Origin: Flaviflexus ciconiae
GTDB lineage: Bacteria; Actinomycetota; Actinomycetes; Actinomycetales; Actinomycetaceae
Assembly (NCBI RefSeq): GCF_003971195.1
Contig: NZ_CP034593.1
Coordinates: 744,001-808,000, forward strand
Direction: 5' to 3'
Length of the DNA: 64,000 nt
Positions 54,091 to 63,135 of this stretch are shown one piece after another. The stretch's first letter is position 1. Each line of letters starts with the position of its first letter. The position numbers were made by a program, and so were the translations under genes. The notes below the pieces were generated by a model. The model was not told the origin of the DNA and made no database searches. It saw only the letters and a program-made list of their open reading frames with translations.

Positions 54091-54383
54091 GTGAAGAAGG
54101 TGTTCGTTCTTGGCGGTGCATTTATCGCCGTTATCGCGTGCTCACCGATCCGTGCCGGCTTCGATCTCCTCCCCTAGGAGGCTCTCTCGCCGTCCACTCC
54201 GAAACTATCCACGATGGCACGCCTCACGTACTCGACAGCAATGCGGTGCAGCACGTGGATAACGTGAGCTTCTTACCTGCCCCGTGGATGATGCGGCCAG
54301 GGCCACCCCACGTCGAGCCGATTATCATCGTGCCCGCCTTCGTGAATGCTCCGTTGGCCAGCCTCGAGGAAACCGCCGCGTAA
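54091..54383 (+). pseudogene. Small secreted or lipid-anchored protein, one C-run frameshift
   Basis: GTG 54091 opens a frame reading MKKVFVLGGAFIAVIACSPI, a signal peptide with a lipobox-like VIAC, and stops at 54177. Adding one C to the CCCC run 54171-54174 joins it to an open frame giving FDLLPLGGSLAVHSETIHDG, then VLDSNAVQHVDNVSFLPAPW and VEPIIIVPAFVNAPLASLEE, 97 residues in all. The same kind of slip breaks four other genes in this window, which supports the join. No family is recognised. Three 26-bp repeats lie upstream; the dpp-like operon converges on it. Confidence 0.45.
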
Positions 54384-54427
54384 CAACGATACGGCGCCGA
54401 CAAAGAACGTCGGCAGCTAAATGCGGA

Positions 54428-56002
54428 CTATGCCCCGCTATCCAGATCACCTATCAGAGTGCGGGTTACCTCGTGGGAGGGATTGTCGAGAACCTCGTCC
54501 CGATTGCCGATTTCCACGATCTTGCCTTCAGCCATGACCGCAATGCGGTCGGCGACTTGGCCGATAACGCCAAGGTCGTGGGAAATGAACAGCTGGGTAA
54601 GCCCGCGGGACTGCTGTAGCTCATCAAGCAGATCAAGAATCTCGGCCTGGACCGTGACGTCAAGGGAAGATACTGGCTCGTCGGAAACAAGGATTTCTGG
54701 CTCGGTTGCCAACGCTCTGGCAATTGCAACGCGTTGACGCATGCCACCGGAGAGGTGAAGGGGACGGCGATGCACGGTCTCGTGCGCTAGGCCCACGTCG
54801 TCAAGAAGTCCGTAAACCTTCTCCTTCGTGGCCTCGCTAGCCCTCTTCCACGATGGTTCGCCGCCGAGAGAAACAGCATCCGCGAGAATCGAACCAACGC
54901 GGGTACGGGGATCGAAGGACGACAGTGCGTCCTGGTAGATGATTGAGATCTTCGACCGGCGCTGACGCCGTTCCTGTTCGGGGATATCCGACCAGGGCTC
55001 GCCCAGAAGCGTGACTTCACCTCTTGTCGGGGTGTCGAGTCCCAGGAGGAGACGAGCAAGGGTTGTCTTGCCCGAGCCGGAGGCCCCGACAAGCCCAAGA
55101 GTCTCCCCCTTTTCCAGTGCCACACTTACTCCGTCGACCGCGTGACGGTCAGGTAGAGAACCCTTGCCGGGGAAGATCCGGACAAGGTTTGTTCCTTGAA
55201 GTACGGCCTTGGCAGGAGCTCGAGCCGGGCGCGTTGCTCGCATGGGGACGGATTCGATGAGCTGGCGGGTCTTTCGATGCTCCGGTGCGGTGAGCACCCG
55301 GCTCGCCGGGCCTGATTCCACGATTTCCCCGTCCATCATCACGGACACATCGTCGGCGATCTGTTCGACGATGGAGAGGTCGTGAGTGATGAGAAGGAGG
55401 GCCTTCCCCTCGTCCCGCAAGGAACCCAGCAGGTCAACAATGTGACGCTGAACCGTACGGTCAAGAGCCGTGGTCGGCTCATCCGCAATTATGATCGGCG
55501 GGTCGGCCGCGATTGCTGCGGCAATGAGCGCGCGCTGGCGTTGCCCACCGGAAAGCTGTTCGGAACGCTGGCGTGCTCGGTGCTGCGGATCGTCGAGCCC
55601 GACCTTGGTGAGTAGCTCTACTGTGCGGAGCGGAATATCAGCGGGCTTGGTATCCGTGGAGAGCCGCAGAGCATCCCCCACCTCCCGGCCGATAGGACGA
55701 AGCGGATCGAGCGAGACAAGAGCATCTTGGAGGACGAGGCCGATGTCTCGGCCCCTGGCCTTCGTCCAGGTTCTGTTCTTCGCGTCGATCATCTCCTGAT
55801 CGTTCAGGCGCAAACTGCCGGTCACCGAGGAACCGGTTCCCGCCAAACCCAGGAGACTCCGGGCGGTGACGGATTTACCTGAACCTGATTCGCCGACGAG
55901 GGCGAGGCATCGTCCGGGGACGAGGTCGAAGGAAACTTTGTTGACCACCTGGCGATCGAACGAGACCGAGAGGTCGCTTACGGAGTAGATCGGTTCCATC
56001 AT
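54428..56002 (-). CDS. Peptide-type ABC transporter, fused double ATPase
   Basis: 524 residues with two complete ABC domains, equivalent to DppD and DppF fused. First domain: Walker A LVGESGSGKSVTA, signature EQLSGGQRQRALIA, Walker B IIIADEPTTALD. Second: LVGASGSGKTTLA, LHLSGGMRQRVAIA, ILVSDEPVSSLD. It powers the importer encoded upstream. The start ATG at 56002 overlaps the permease stop by 4 bases and has GAGGAGG upstream; the frame is open further but inside the permease gene. Last gene of a four-gene operon. Confidence 0.92.
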   Translation of the reverse strand: MMEPIYSVSDLSVSFDRQVVNKVSFDLVPGRCLALVGESGSGKSVTARSLLGLAGTGSSVTGSLRLNDQEMIDAKNRTWTKARGRDIGLVLQDALVSLDPLRPIGREVGDALRLSTDTKPADIPLRTVELLTKVGLDDPQHRARQRSEQLSGGQRQRALIAAAIAADPPIIIADEPTTALDRTVQRHIVDLLGSLRDEGKALLLITHDLSIVEQIADDVSVMMDGEIVESGPASRVLTAPEHRKTRQLIESVPMRATRPARAPAKAVLQGTNLVRIFPGKGSLPDRHAVDGVSVALEKGETLGLVGASGSGKTTLARLLLGLDTPTRGEVTLLGEPWSDIPEQERRQRRSKISIIYQDALSSFDPRTRVGSILADAVSLGGEPSWKRASEATKEKVYGLLDDVGLAHETVHRRPLHLSGGMRQRVAIARALATEPEILVSDEPVSSLDVTVQAEILDLLDELQQSRGLTQLFISHDLGVIGQVADRIAVMAEGKIVEIGNRDEVLDNPSHEVTRTLIGDLDSGA

Positions 56003-56838
56003 GCCCTCCTCGACGCTGCGGAGATCGCTCGTGACAGAACAGTTGTCGATACGGCGGTCAGGATGATGGCGAGGCCCGGGAAGAAGGTTAACCACCAGGC
56101 GCTCGAGGTCAGGTAGGTGCGACCAGCATTCATCATTGCTCCCCACTCGGGCGACGGTGGTGATACGCCAAGGCCAAGGTAGGACAAGGATGATGCCCAC
56201 ACGACTCCCTGGCCGATGCCAAGGGTGGCGATGACAAAGAGTGGGACGACCAGGTTCGGGAGGATCCTCCTGCGGAGGATCTGGCCCGGTGTGCGGCCGA
56301 GTGCACGATCCGCCTCGACGTAGCCGGAGCGAGCAATCTTTACCGTCTGGGTGCGGATCATCCGGGCGTATCCGGGTGCGGTGGCCAGGCCAACGGCAAT
56401 CGTGGATGTGACAACGCCGGGGCCAATGGCCGTGATGAGGAGGAGGGCGAGGACGATGCCGGGGAGAGCGAACAGAACCTCGATAAAGCGGCTGAGCGTG
56501 AAGTCGAGCCAGCGGGGACCGAGTGCAGAACCAATGCCGAGAATGATGGCGAGAATGAGACCTATGCCCGTGGCTGCGACGCCGATGACGAGGGAATCAC
56601 CGGTGCCGTGAACGAGGCGGGTAAACGTGTCTCTCCCCGACTCGTCGGTACCGAACCAGTGCTCCGCTGATGGTGCCTGGAAGCCGGAACCGGGATCAAC
56701 GGCGAGCGGATTGCCGGGAGCAATGAGTCCCGGGAAGAAGACACAAACAAGAAGCAGGGCGATAAACGCGGCGGACAGCCAGCCTCCCCAGCCGAGACCG
56801 GCACGGGACTTTGTTTTGGCAAGAACCGGGACGCTCAT
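55999..56838 (-). CDS. Peptide-type ABC transporter permease (DppC-like)
   Basis: 279 residues with about six membrane segments. N-terminal OppC-type start, then the segment FGTDESGRDTFTRLVHGTGD (about residues 63-82) that is a family hallmark, and the EAA loop YVEADRALGRTPGQILRRRI near 173-192. Pairs with the DppB-like subunit. Overlaps both neighbours by 4 bases, so the operon is fully coupled. Confidence 0.93.
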   Translation of the reverse strand: MSVPVLAKTKSRAGLGWGGWLSAAFIALLLVCVFFPGLIAPGNPLAVDPGSGFQAPSAEHWFGTDESGRDTFTRLVHGTGDSLVIGVAATGIGLILAIILGIGSALGPRWLDFTLSRFIEVLFALPGIVLALLLITAIGPGVVTSTIAVGLATAPGYARMIRTQTVKIARSGYVEADRALGRTPGQILRRRILPNLVVPLFVIATLGIGQGVVWASSLSYLGLGVSPPSPEWGAMMNAGRTYLTSSAWWLTFFPGLAIILTAVSTTVLSRAISAASRRA

Positions 56839-57767
56839 GCGGCCTTCCCTACCCTCGGATCGACAGCGGCCTCAACGAGATCAACGACAATGGTGACAAA
56901 GCAGTAGACGGCCGCAATCACCATGAGAATTCCGATAACGAGCGGCATGTCCCGTACCCCGACGGCAGATAGCAGGGTCTTACCGATTCCCTGGCGTGCG
57001 AAGACTTCTTCCACCACAACGGCACCGGACATGAGCGAGCCAAACGCCCATCCGGCCAGGGAGATGGCGGGGAGGATGGCGTGGCGGAGCAGGTGGCGGC
57101 GGAACAGGCCGATGGTGGTTTCACCGCGAGCACGAGCGGAGACCGCAAACGGCGCCTCCATCGCATCCATCATCGATTCCCGCATCACCTGCCCCAGGAA
57201 ACCTGCGGTGGGTAGTGCGAGCGTGAGGGCTGGAAGCACAATTGAGATTGGGTCTCGGGTACTGACGGGAGGGAGGACACCCAACCAGGTTGAGAAGAAG
57301 ACAATGAGGACGATGGCAAGCGCGAAGTGCGGGAGCGCAGCCGAGACAACCTCGATCATGGAGATGATCCGCCACGGGAACCTGCCAAAGACGCTGATGA
57401 GAGCCATGACAAGAGCGAGGGCCCAGGCGAGACCGAGGGCCGCGAAAGCCAGCGTCAGGGTTGCGGGCAGCTGCTCGGCAATGACGTCAATGACGGGGTC
57501 GTCGAGCGAGAAGCTGATTCCCCAGTCGAGAGTGAAGATCGACTTCAGTTGGATGAGGTACTGGATGACGAGGGGCTTGTTGAGACCGTGGGTTTCGATC
57601 GCTAGCGCCACCGCCTCATCCGAGGCATTGGAGCCCGGGCCGAGGATCGCATCGACCTCGTCGCCGGGGATCGCCTTCATCGCTAAGAAGACGATGGTGG
57701 CTACGGCCCAGAGGACAAGAATGAATCCTCCGAGCCGTAGTCCGGTCGCTTTCGCGACTCGTGTCAC
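56835..57767 (-). CDS. Peptide-type ABC transporter permease (DppB-like)
   Basis: 310 residues, about six membrane segments. Family features: VIFLAMKAIPGD-like start (TIVFLAMKAIPGDEVDAILG), GLNKPLVIQYLIQLKSIFTL, DWGISFS, and the EAA loop in PFAVSARARGETTIGLFRRH near residues 208-227. Forms the channel with the DppC-like subunit. Overlaps neighbouring genes by 4 bases on both sides. Confidence 0.93.
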   Translation of the reverse strand: MTRVAKATGLRLGGFILVLWAVATIVFLAMKAIPGDEVDAILGPGSNASDEAVALAIETHGLNKPLVIQYLIQLKSIFTLDWGISFSLDDPVIDVIAEQLPATLTLAFAALGLAWALALVMALISVFGRFPWRIISMIEVVSAALPHFALAIVLIVFFSTWLGVLPPVSTRDPISIVLPALTLALPTAGFLGQVMRESMMDAMEAPFAVSARARGETTIGLFRRHLLRHAILPAISLAGWAFGSLMSGAVVVEEVFARQGIGKTLLSAVGVRDMPLVIGILMVIAAVYCFVTIVVDLVEAAVDPRVGKAA

Positions 57768-59413
57768 TCGTTAATCCAGGCGTCAGCGAACCACGGAGTC
57801 GACAGGTTTGTCTCGAGCCGCAGCCCCTGGACGTCCTCGGAGTACAGAACGCGGGTCTGCCAGTCGTACAGCGGCATGACATAAGCACCGTCAACAATAA
57901 TCTGCTGAGCCTGTGCGTAAAGATCGGCGCGCTCGGCCTCATCTGTCGTCTGGTTCGCCTGTTCCAGAAGTGCATCGAGCTCATCGTTACGGACGTTGAT
58001 GTTGTTGGCGTGGTAGCCAGACGGCGCGGGTTCGATGCCGTCGGAGTGGAAGATGATACGCATCACGTCGGGGCTTGACTTGCCGTACGGGGCGGTAATC
58101 GCATCGAATTCCCAGGCGCCGGCCGCCGCGTACCAGGAGGCCAGATCCATGGGATCGATCGTCACATCGAAGCCGACCTCGCGGGACTGGGCCTGAATCT
58201 GTTCGATGAGCGACTGCTCGGCAGGGATTGACTGGTGCGTTGAGACGGGGATCCGAACGGTGAGCCGTTCGCCGTCCTTGGTGCGGATGCCATCCTCGCC
58301 CATCTCCCAACCGGCCTCGTCAAGCAGTTCGTTGGCGATTTCCTGATCGCAGTCGAACGCACCATCGTCGTGGCTGGTGCCGTGCGGGGTGCTGGAAGCA
58401 ACCATGCTCGTCGACCGCTCTACCGTCCCGAAGAACAGCGTTTCGACACCCGTTTCGATATCGGAGGCGTGCATGAAGGCCTGGCGGACAAGCGGATCGG
58501 AGAAGGTGTTGCCGCCGGTGTTGAGCTCAAGGCGGGTGGAGGCACCGGAGCGGACACCAAGCAGGTCCTTGATCGGGCCGTCGGAGGCCCGGGCCTGAGA
58601 AATCGTGTCGGGTTGGGCCGAGTCGATGACGTCGACTTCACCGGCCTGAAGGGCAGCATAGCGGGAGGTAGCATCCGGCATGAACCGGATCTCCAGTGTC
58701 TCCAGGTAGGCGGGACCTTCGTGATCGGCGGTGGCGGGTGCGCTGTTGTAGTTCTCGTTGCGCGTGTAGGTGATCGAGTGCTGCTTGCTCCATTCGGAGA
58801 CGATGAACGGGCCGGTGCCGACCGGGGATTCGCAGTTCTCTTCCATGCCGCGCTCCATGGCGGTCGGTGACTGCATGGCAAGCCAGGTCTGTGCGAAGGA
58901 TTCCATGAGAGCAGCATCCGGCTCGGTCATGTGGAACACGGCCGTGTGAGCACCGACAGGCTCGACCGATTCGACGTGCTCCAGGGCCAGGTAACCGGTT
59001 GAGGACTCGGTCGCAGGGTCCTGCAGATGCTCAACGTTTGCCTTCACTGCCTCGGCATCAAACGGGGTTCCGTCGGTGAACTCAACATCCTCCTTGAGCG
59101 TGAAGGTCCAGGTCATGCCGTCTTCGGACATCTCCCCCGACTCCGCAAGCCACGGCTCGATCTCGCCCTCTTCCGTCATCGTAAACAGCGACTCGGTGAC
59201 ATGAATACCCGCGATCTGCTGAGGCATGTTGCCGCCAACGTGAGGGTCCAGGCAGGTGGGTTCGGCGTCGCCGGTAGCGAAGGTGAGAGTGCCACCGTCA
59301 ATGGGCTCTCCCCCGTTGCTTTCGCCATTATCCGTTTCGGATGAACAACCCGCTAGAACAAGACTGAGTGCGGCAACAAGTGGAAGGGCCGTGGAACGGC
59401 GGAAGCTCAACAT
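57764..59413 (-). CDS. Peptide-type ABC transporter substrate-binding lipoprotein
   Basis: 549-residue family 5 extracellular solute-binding protein (DppA/OppA class). Lipoprotein signal with lipobox LAGC near residues 20-23, then PTCLDPHVGGNMPQQIAGIH and ESLFTMTEEGEIEPWLAES, and WTFTLKEDVEFTDGTPFDAE, all typical. Ligand may be peptides, though nickel- or sugar-binding relatives exist. First gene of the operon: binding protein, permease B, permease C, double ATPase. TAAGGT (59425-59420) ends 6 bases before the ATG. Confidence 0.93.
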   Translation of the reverse strand: MLSFRRSTALPLVAALSLVLAGCSSETDNGESNGGEPIDGGTLTFATGDAEPTCLDPHVGGNMPQQIAGIHVTESLFTMTEEGEIEPWLAESGEMSEDGMTWTFTLKEDVEFTDGTPFDAEAVKANVEHLQDPATESSTGYLALEHVESVEPVGAHTAVFHMTEPDAALMESFAQTWLAMQSPTAMERGMEENCESPVGTGPFIVSEWSKQHSITYTRNENYNSAPATADHEGPAYLETLEIRFMPDATSRYAALQAGEVDVIDSAQPDTISQARASDGPIKDLLGVRSGASTRLELNTGGNTFSDPLVRQAFMHASDIETGVETLFFGTVERSTSMVASSTPHGTSHDDGAFDCDQEIANELLDEAGWEMGEDGIRTKDGERLTVRIPVSTHQSIPAEQSLIEQIQAQSREVGFDVTIDPMDLASWYAAAGAWEFDAITAPYGKSSPDVMRIIFHSDGIEPAPSGYHANNINVRNDELDALLEQANQTTDEAERADLYAQAQQIIVDGAYVMPLYDWQTRVLYSEDVQGLRLETNLSTPWFADAWINE

Positions 59414-60116
59414 TCGATCACCTTAGGAGCGCCGGGTGGACGCACAAACTCTGTGGATAATACGGCTCTCATCTTAGATTGAAAATCCAACAAAAATCAC
59501 GGTTGCCCACGTTATGACCTCTTGCGTGGCGAGCATCATATGTGTACATGCCCGAGAGTCCAAATTGGTCACGGGCCGCACGTCGTGGAAGGGGAGGAAG
59601 CAATTTGTCGCGGACGAGTAGGACGAGCGGCTTGAGCACTCCCAAGGCGCACGACCTATCCAGGCCGCATGAAGAAAGTAAGCATCGCTCAAAGAGTGTC
59701 CACATCCTCCGACACGCCGATTCGGACACGCTGAGATAGATCGAGGCAATTTCGCCGGTGAGAGTGCTGGTGAATCCGTCAGGGAAACGCCGACAAAACG
59801 CGAGAGGTGAGCCCTCCCGCTTGCCCTTCCTGCCATCGCCGACTCCCGCGCATAACCGTGAGAACCCGAAGGGCAGCATGCGCGTAAGTGCGTTCTAGCG
59901 CCAATTGCGAGCATTTTTCCACGAGAGACGGGGTTTCATTCACAAGCCTCCAACAGCAAAGTGAACAGATTTAACTCTAGACGGCCATAACCCGATGTAA
60001 ACGATGTACACAGTGCCTGATCGGAAACAAGTCGACCTGTCATGAATGTTGACGTACCTTAAATGACATATACATGGCGGAACTTAAGTACTACCATGAT
60101 GTGAATTCAGTGACGA
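59414..60116 (+). other. Intergenic region between the ABC operon and the MarR gene
   Basis: About 700 bases, the largest gap in the window. Contains the TAAGGT -10 of the binding-protein gene (59420-59425), a perfect DnaA-box-like TGTGGATAA (59452-59460) and AT-rich sequence from 59930 on with TTGACG at 60049-60054. Overlapping long frames around 59469-59914 have improbable composition and are not supported. Confidence 0.5.
59420..59425 (-). promoter_or_regulatory. -10 element of the peptide importer operon (leaderless)
   Basis: TAAGGT on the minus strand ends 6 bases before the ATG at 59413. Confidence 0.5.
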
Positions 60117-60686
60117 ATGAAAAGGATGATCGGCACCGTGAAAGCTTTCGTCGTGCCCCGTGCGATGAGGCACGATGCTGAGGGATGTGAGGACATGAGT
60201 GCAGACGAGAGCCCAAGGGAGAGAAAAGCGAGAGTTATGGCCGGACATTTGGACCGGCTCGATCGATTGCGCCGAATATTAACACTGAGGTCGGCGATGA
60301 CGTCGGCCCATATGAGAATCATGTGGCTGTTTACGGATGGCCGGACGCGCACGCTCAAGGAGATCGCCGAAGGTCTCCAAATCGAACAGTCAACCGCAAA
60401 TAGACAGGTCAACGGCGCCTTGGAGAAGGGGCTGCTGTCACGAACCAGACCGGACCGAAGAACCGCCTACCAGTTCAAACCAACCCCGGAAGGCCGGGAC
60501 CTTTACGAACGTAGCCTCGAATACGCCCTCGATGTTTATCGCACGGCGCTCGAGGCCCTTGGGCCGGACCGGCAAACATTCGAAGAGGGCATGGGCGCCT
60601 TCATCGACGCTTTTGCCGACTGCCTGGGCGCAACCGATGCCGAGGGTAACGTAACGCCCCACTCCCCCGTTACCGTCAAGTGGTGA
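60117..60686 (+). CDS. MarR family regulator
   Basis: Up to 189 residues. The winged HTH reads RSAMTSAHMRIMWLFTDGRT, LKEIAEGLQIEQSTANRQVN and ALEKGLLSRTRPDRRTAYQF, followed by a C-terminal dimer helix. The first ATG (60117) gives a long N-terminal extension; ATG 60195 (MSADESPRERKARVM), with GAGGAC just upstream, is closer to usual MarR length. Its targets cannot be told; the importer operon is divergent but 700 bases away. Confidence 0.82.
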   Translation: MKRMIGTVKAFVVPRAMRHDAEGCEDMSADESPRERKARVMAGHLDRLDRLRRILTLRSAMTSAHMRIMWLFTDGRTRTLKEIAEGLQIEQSTANRQVNGALEKGLLSRTRPDRRTAYQFKPTPEGRDLYERSLEYALDVYRTALEALGPDRQTFEEGMGAFIDAFADCLGATDAEGNVTPHSPVTVKW

Positions 60687-60730
60687 CGCCGGAGTTCTAC
60701 CTACCCGTCATAAGCCAAGCAACAACAGAA

Positions 60731-60777
60731 GGCCGCTCACCATCCCCGCACGGCGCGGGAATGGAAGGCGGTCTTTC
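60731..60777 (+). terminator. Terminator of the MarR gene
   Basis: Interrupted stem of GGCCGC, CCAT and CCCCGC with their complements GCGGG, ATGG and GGCGGT, followed by CTTTCT. Confidence 0.6.
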
Positions 60778-61001
60778 TGCATACCCGTCTTCCTGACTGC
60801 AGGTTGTTCATGACCGCCGAGCTCCTTCCCGAACGCGGCCTGTCATGGGGGTATGGCGAGGCCCAATATGGCCAAGTGAGGGCAATTCATACGCGCGGCA
60901 GAGACTAGCCCTGCCCTATGTTGTTCAGGAGAGTGTGCAATTTGGGGAGTTCACCCCGTCTGCAAGGCAGCCTCGCGGTTACTTCGGATAACCGATTCGA
61001 T

Positions 61002-61007
61002 TACCCT
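61002..61007 (+). promoter_or_regulatory. -10 element of the PQ-rich membrane protein gene (leaderless)
   Basis: TACCCT ends 6 bases before GTG 61014 and argues against the upstream start at 60918. Confidence 0.5.
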
Positions 61008-61013
61008 AACGTG

Positions 61014-61688
61014 GTGACTCCTCTGAACATTCGCATTAGCCTGCCCATCACAATTCTGTACCTTGTGCTCGGTGCAGTGTTTCTGAGCATCGCGATCTTT
61101 GGCGACCGGCCGATCTACTTTTTCGCCGGCCCGATCTTCCTCATCCTTGGTTGCCTCGTTCGGTTCATCCCGACAGTTCAGATCAGCCGCCACGAACTGA
61201 AGGTGAAGACACCGATCGGCATCACGACCGGCACCTACCCCGTTCGCTTTCCGGGCGACCTTGCCTTGGTTGACGGCAAGCTGTGGCACGTACCGACAAA
61301 CTCGAAGCTCGTCTCCCTCAAGTTCGGTTTCGACAAGAACGACCTGGCCAAACTCCAGGCCCAGCTCACGGGCACCGCCGGGGCGCCCCCAACCCAGGGC
61401 GGTCAGCAGGGCTGGCAGTCATCGGTCGGCCAGCCTCAGCAGCCGGTCGCCGAACATCAGGGCTTTTACCAGCAGGTGTCTTATCCCACCCACGGTGCTT
61501 ACCAAGGGCAGGGAACGTATCCTCAGCAGGCTTCGTACCAGCAGCCTCCAGCCCCGCATGGCTACTCCCCTTACCAGCCCAGCCCCCAGCAAGCACCGCA
61601 GTCTGGTTGGCAGGCGTCGGGAACCGGGCTGGGGTCGGAGCATTCTCCCCAGAACGACTATCGGTACATGCCTCCCCAGGGTCAGTAA
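61014..61688 (+). CDS. Membrane protein with Pro/Gln-rich C-terminus
   Basis: 224 residues. Two adjacent membrane segments (about residues 9-28 and 33-52) are followed by a small beta-rich domain (ISRHELKVKTPIGITTGTYP) and then about 95 residues of low-complexity Gln, Pro, Tyr and Gly (for example YQGQGTYPQQASYQQPPAPH). Such tails are common in actinobacterial membrane proteins of unknown function. GTG 61014 is chosen from the leaderless -10; the longer frame from 60918 would cover the promoter. Confidence 0.72.
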   Translation: MTPLNIRISLPITILYLVLGAVFLSIAIFGDRPIYFFAGPIFLILGCLVRFIPTVQISRHELKVKTPIGITTGTYPVRFPGDLALVDGKLWHVPTNSKLVSLKFGFDKNDLAKLQAQLTGTAGAPPTQGGQQGWQSSVGQPQQPVAEHQGFYQQVSYPTHGAYQGQGTYPQQASYQQPPAPHGYSPYQPSPQQAPQSGWQASGTGLGSEHSPQNDYRYMPPQGQ

Positions 61689-61876
61689 CGCTTCACCGCG
61701 AACCAATGCATTGGCTGACACAATCGAATGGTTCCTAACCGGCGCGGTCGTATAGGTGGCCGCACCGGTTTATCTTGACACTTGTTCTGGGCGCCGTTTC
61801 AGCACTCGATTCACAATCCAGTAGCCCGGGAGGTTTGCCCTTTGCTCCCGATAAGATCGGGCGAGGAGGCATGGAG

Positions 61877-62464
61877 ATGAACGAATTCAGTAACGATAAT
61901 CGCGGAGGCACCGGCACTCTCACGGTGATTGCCGGGCCAATGTTTTCCGGCAAGTCGGCTCGCTTGCTGGAGATCGTGAAGGGCTTTGCAGTTCACGAAA
62001 AGATCGTTGCTGTTTTTACTCACGCCATCGATACTCGCCGCGGGATTGGTGATATTTCGACGCATGATGGTCGGTCGATCCCGGCGATACCCGTAACCCA
62101 GGCCCGCGACATTCTGCCGTTCGCCGAGGTCGCGGAGGCCGTGGCAGTTGACGAGGCACAGTTCTTTGGAGCGGAGCTCATGAATGTGGTAGACGCACTC
62201 CTCGATCGAGGCGTCGATGTCGTGGTCTGCGGCCTGTCGGTCACGTTTGACGGCAGGCCGTTCTCGCCGATTCCGGAGCTCATGGCAGTCACCGAGCGCG
62301 TTGAGAAGCTCACAGCGGACTGTTCGGTATGCGGGGCACCTGCCTCCTTTCACCAGCCCGCTTCCAACCAGGACTTAGGCGATCCTCTGGAGATTGAGGA
62401 ACGTCAGGTGGGTGGCGCCGAGGCCTACGAAGCCCGGTGTCGACGGCACGCCACCAGGCAGTAA
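61877..62464 (+). CDS. tdk: Thymidine kinase
   Basis: 195-residue type II thymidine kinase that salvages thymidine to dTMP. Walker A is in TVIAGPMFSGKSARLL near residues 17-32, the Walker B-type site in AVDEAQFFGAE near 94-104, and the zinc site is formed by CSVCG and the C-terminal CRRH. ATG 61877 is preferred since GAGGAGG lies 7 bases upstream; ATG 61871 is too close to it. TAAGAT at 61852-61857 would give a short leader containing this site. Confidence 0.94.
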   Translation: MNEFSNDNRGGTGTLTVIAGPMFSGKSARLLEIVKGFAVHEKIVAVFTHAIDTRRGIGDISTHDGRSIPAIPVTQARDILPFAEVAEAVAVDEAQFFGAELMNVVDALLDRGVDVVVCGLSVTFDGRPFSPIPELMAVTERVEKLTADCSVCGAPASFHQPASNQDLGDPLEIEERQVGGAEAYEARCRRHATRQ

Positions 62465-62572
62465 TCCGCTCCTCCGTCGCACCTGAGCAAGGTGAATCTT
62501 CGTCGCCCGGCGAGACCGTCCTGCGGCGCAAGTAGCTTTCGGCTGTCCGGTGGCACATCGTTACCGAGTCGA

Positions 62573-62803
62573 TTATGAGTTGGCAGTATCGACGGGCAGT
62601 GCCGGGGCACCCTTGGGGCGCTCCGGCACTGTTTCATTACACTCCTCGTTCACGGCACTTCGCGAGTTTGTTAAGCCTTCAACCTGTACTTCAAGTTCTT
62701 TGGCAATATCGTCGATACTGCGCGAATGCGGTTCTGCCTGTCCTTCTGCCATCGTCTCCCTCACCTGTCGGATGATGTCTGCGCCCCGTGGGGCGTACTT
62801 CAT
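62573..62803 (-). CDS. Possible 76-residue hypothetical protein
   Basis: Starts MKYAPRGADIIRQVRETMAE and continues SIDDIAKELEVQVEGL, a plausible amphipathic helical protein, with a Gly/Pro-rich end encoded by a hairpin. No family is recognised and the ribosome-binding site (AGAAAAG) is weak. Codon use is acceptable for a gene of this genome. Confidence 0.42.
   Translation of the reverse strand: MKYAPRGADIIRQVRETMAEGQAEPHSRSIDDIAKELEVQVEGLTNSRSAVNEECNETVPERPKGAPALPVDTANS
62597..62636 (+). terminator. Probable terminator of tdk
   Basis: CAGTGCCGG and CCGGCACTG form a perfect 9-bp stem followed by TTTCATT on the plus strand, 130 bases after the tdk stop. Confidence 0.5.
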
Positions 62804-63135
62804 AGGAACTTTTCTTCCGGTCACGTGACCGGCCGGGCGGTGGGAGGCCCTTCCGGCGGTGAGCATCCCCGCCTCCCGGAGGGCCCAGCGCCTTCCCTCC
62901 TATTACCTGGGGTTACCGTGAGTGTTCCCGCGTCATAACCTGGGTTCAGTCTGAACGTTTCCCGTAGAGGTGGCGAGCATCACCTGGTGAATTCTTTACT
63001 CTCCTCCAAGCGCTCACGCCCAGCGGAAAGCTCTCTTCCCGAGCATCCTGTAAACCCCTCAGTTCCCATTCCGGCATAGGTTCACGCTTAGGTACCCCGG
63101 ATCTCTGCGTACGCCCTGGCTTCGACCCCTACCCG

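Larger units (their letters stand above)
62465..63135 (+). other. Region between tdk and uidA
   Basis: About 670 bases holding one doubtful small gene (62573-62803, minus), the hairpin at 62597-62631 and a bulged GC-rich hairpin (62846-62893). The last 200 bases show nothing. Confidence 0.45.

Noticed and set aside
59469..59914. Overlapping minus-strand frames of about 136 and 146 codons
   Set aside because: Arg/Ser/Cys-rich products in two competing frames, no ribosome-binding site and no family resemblance.
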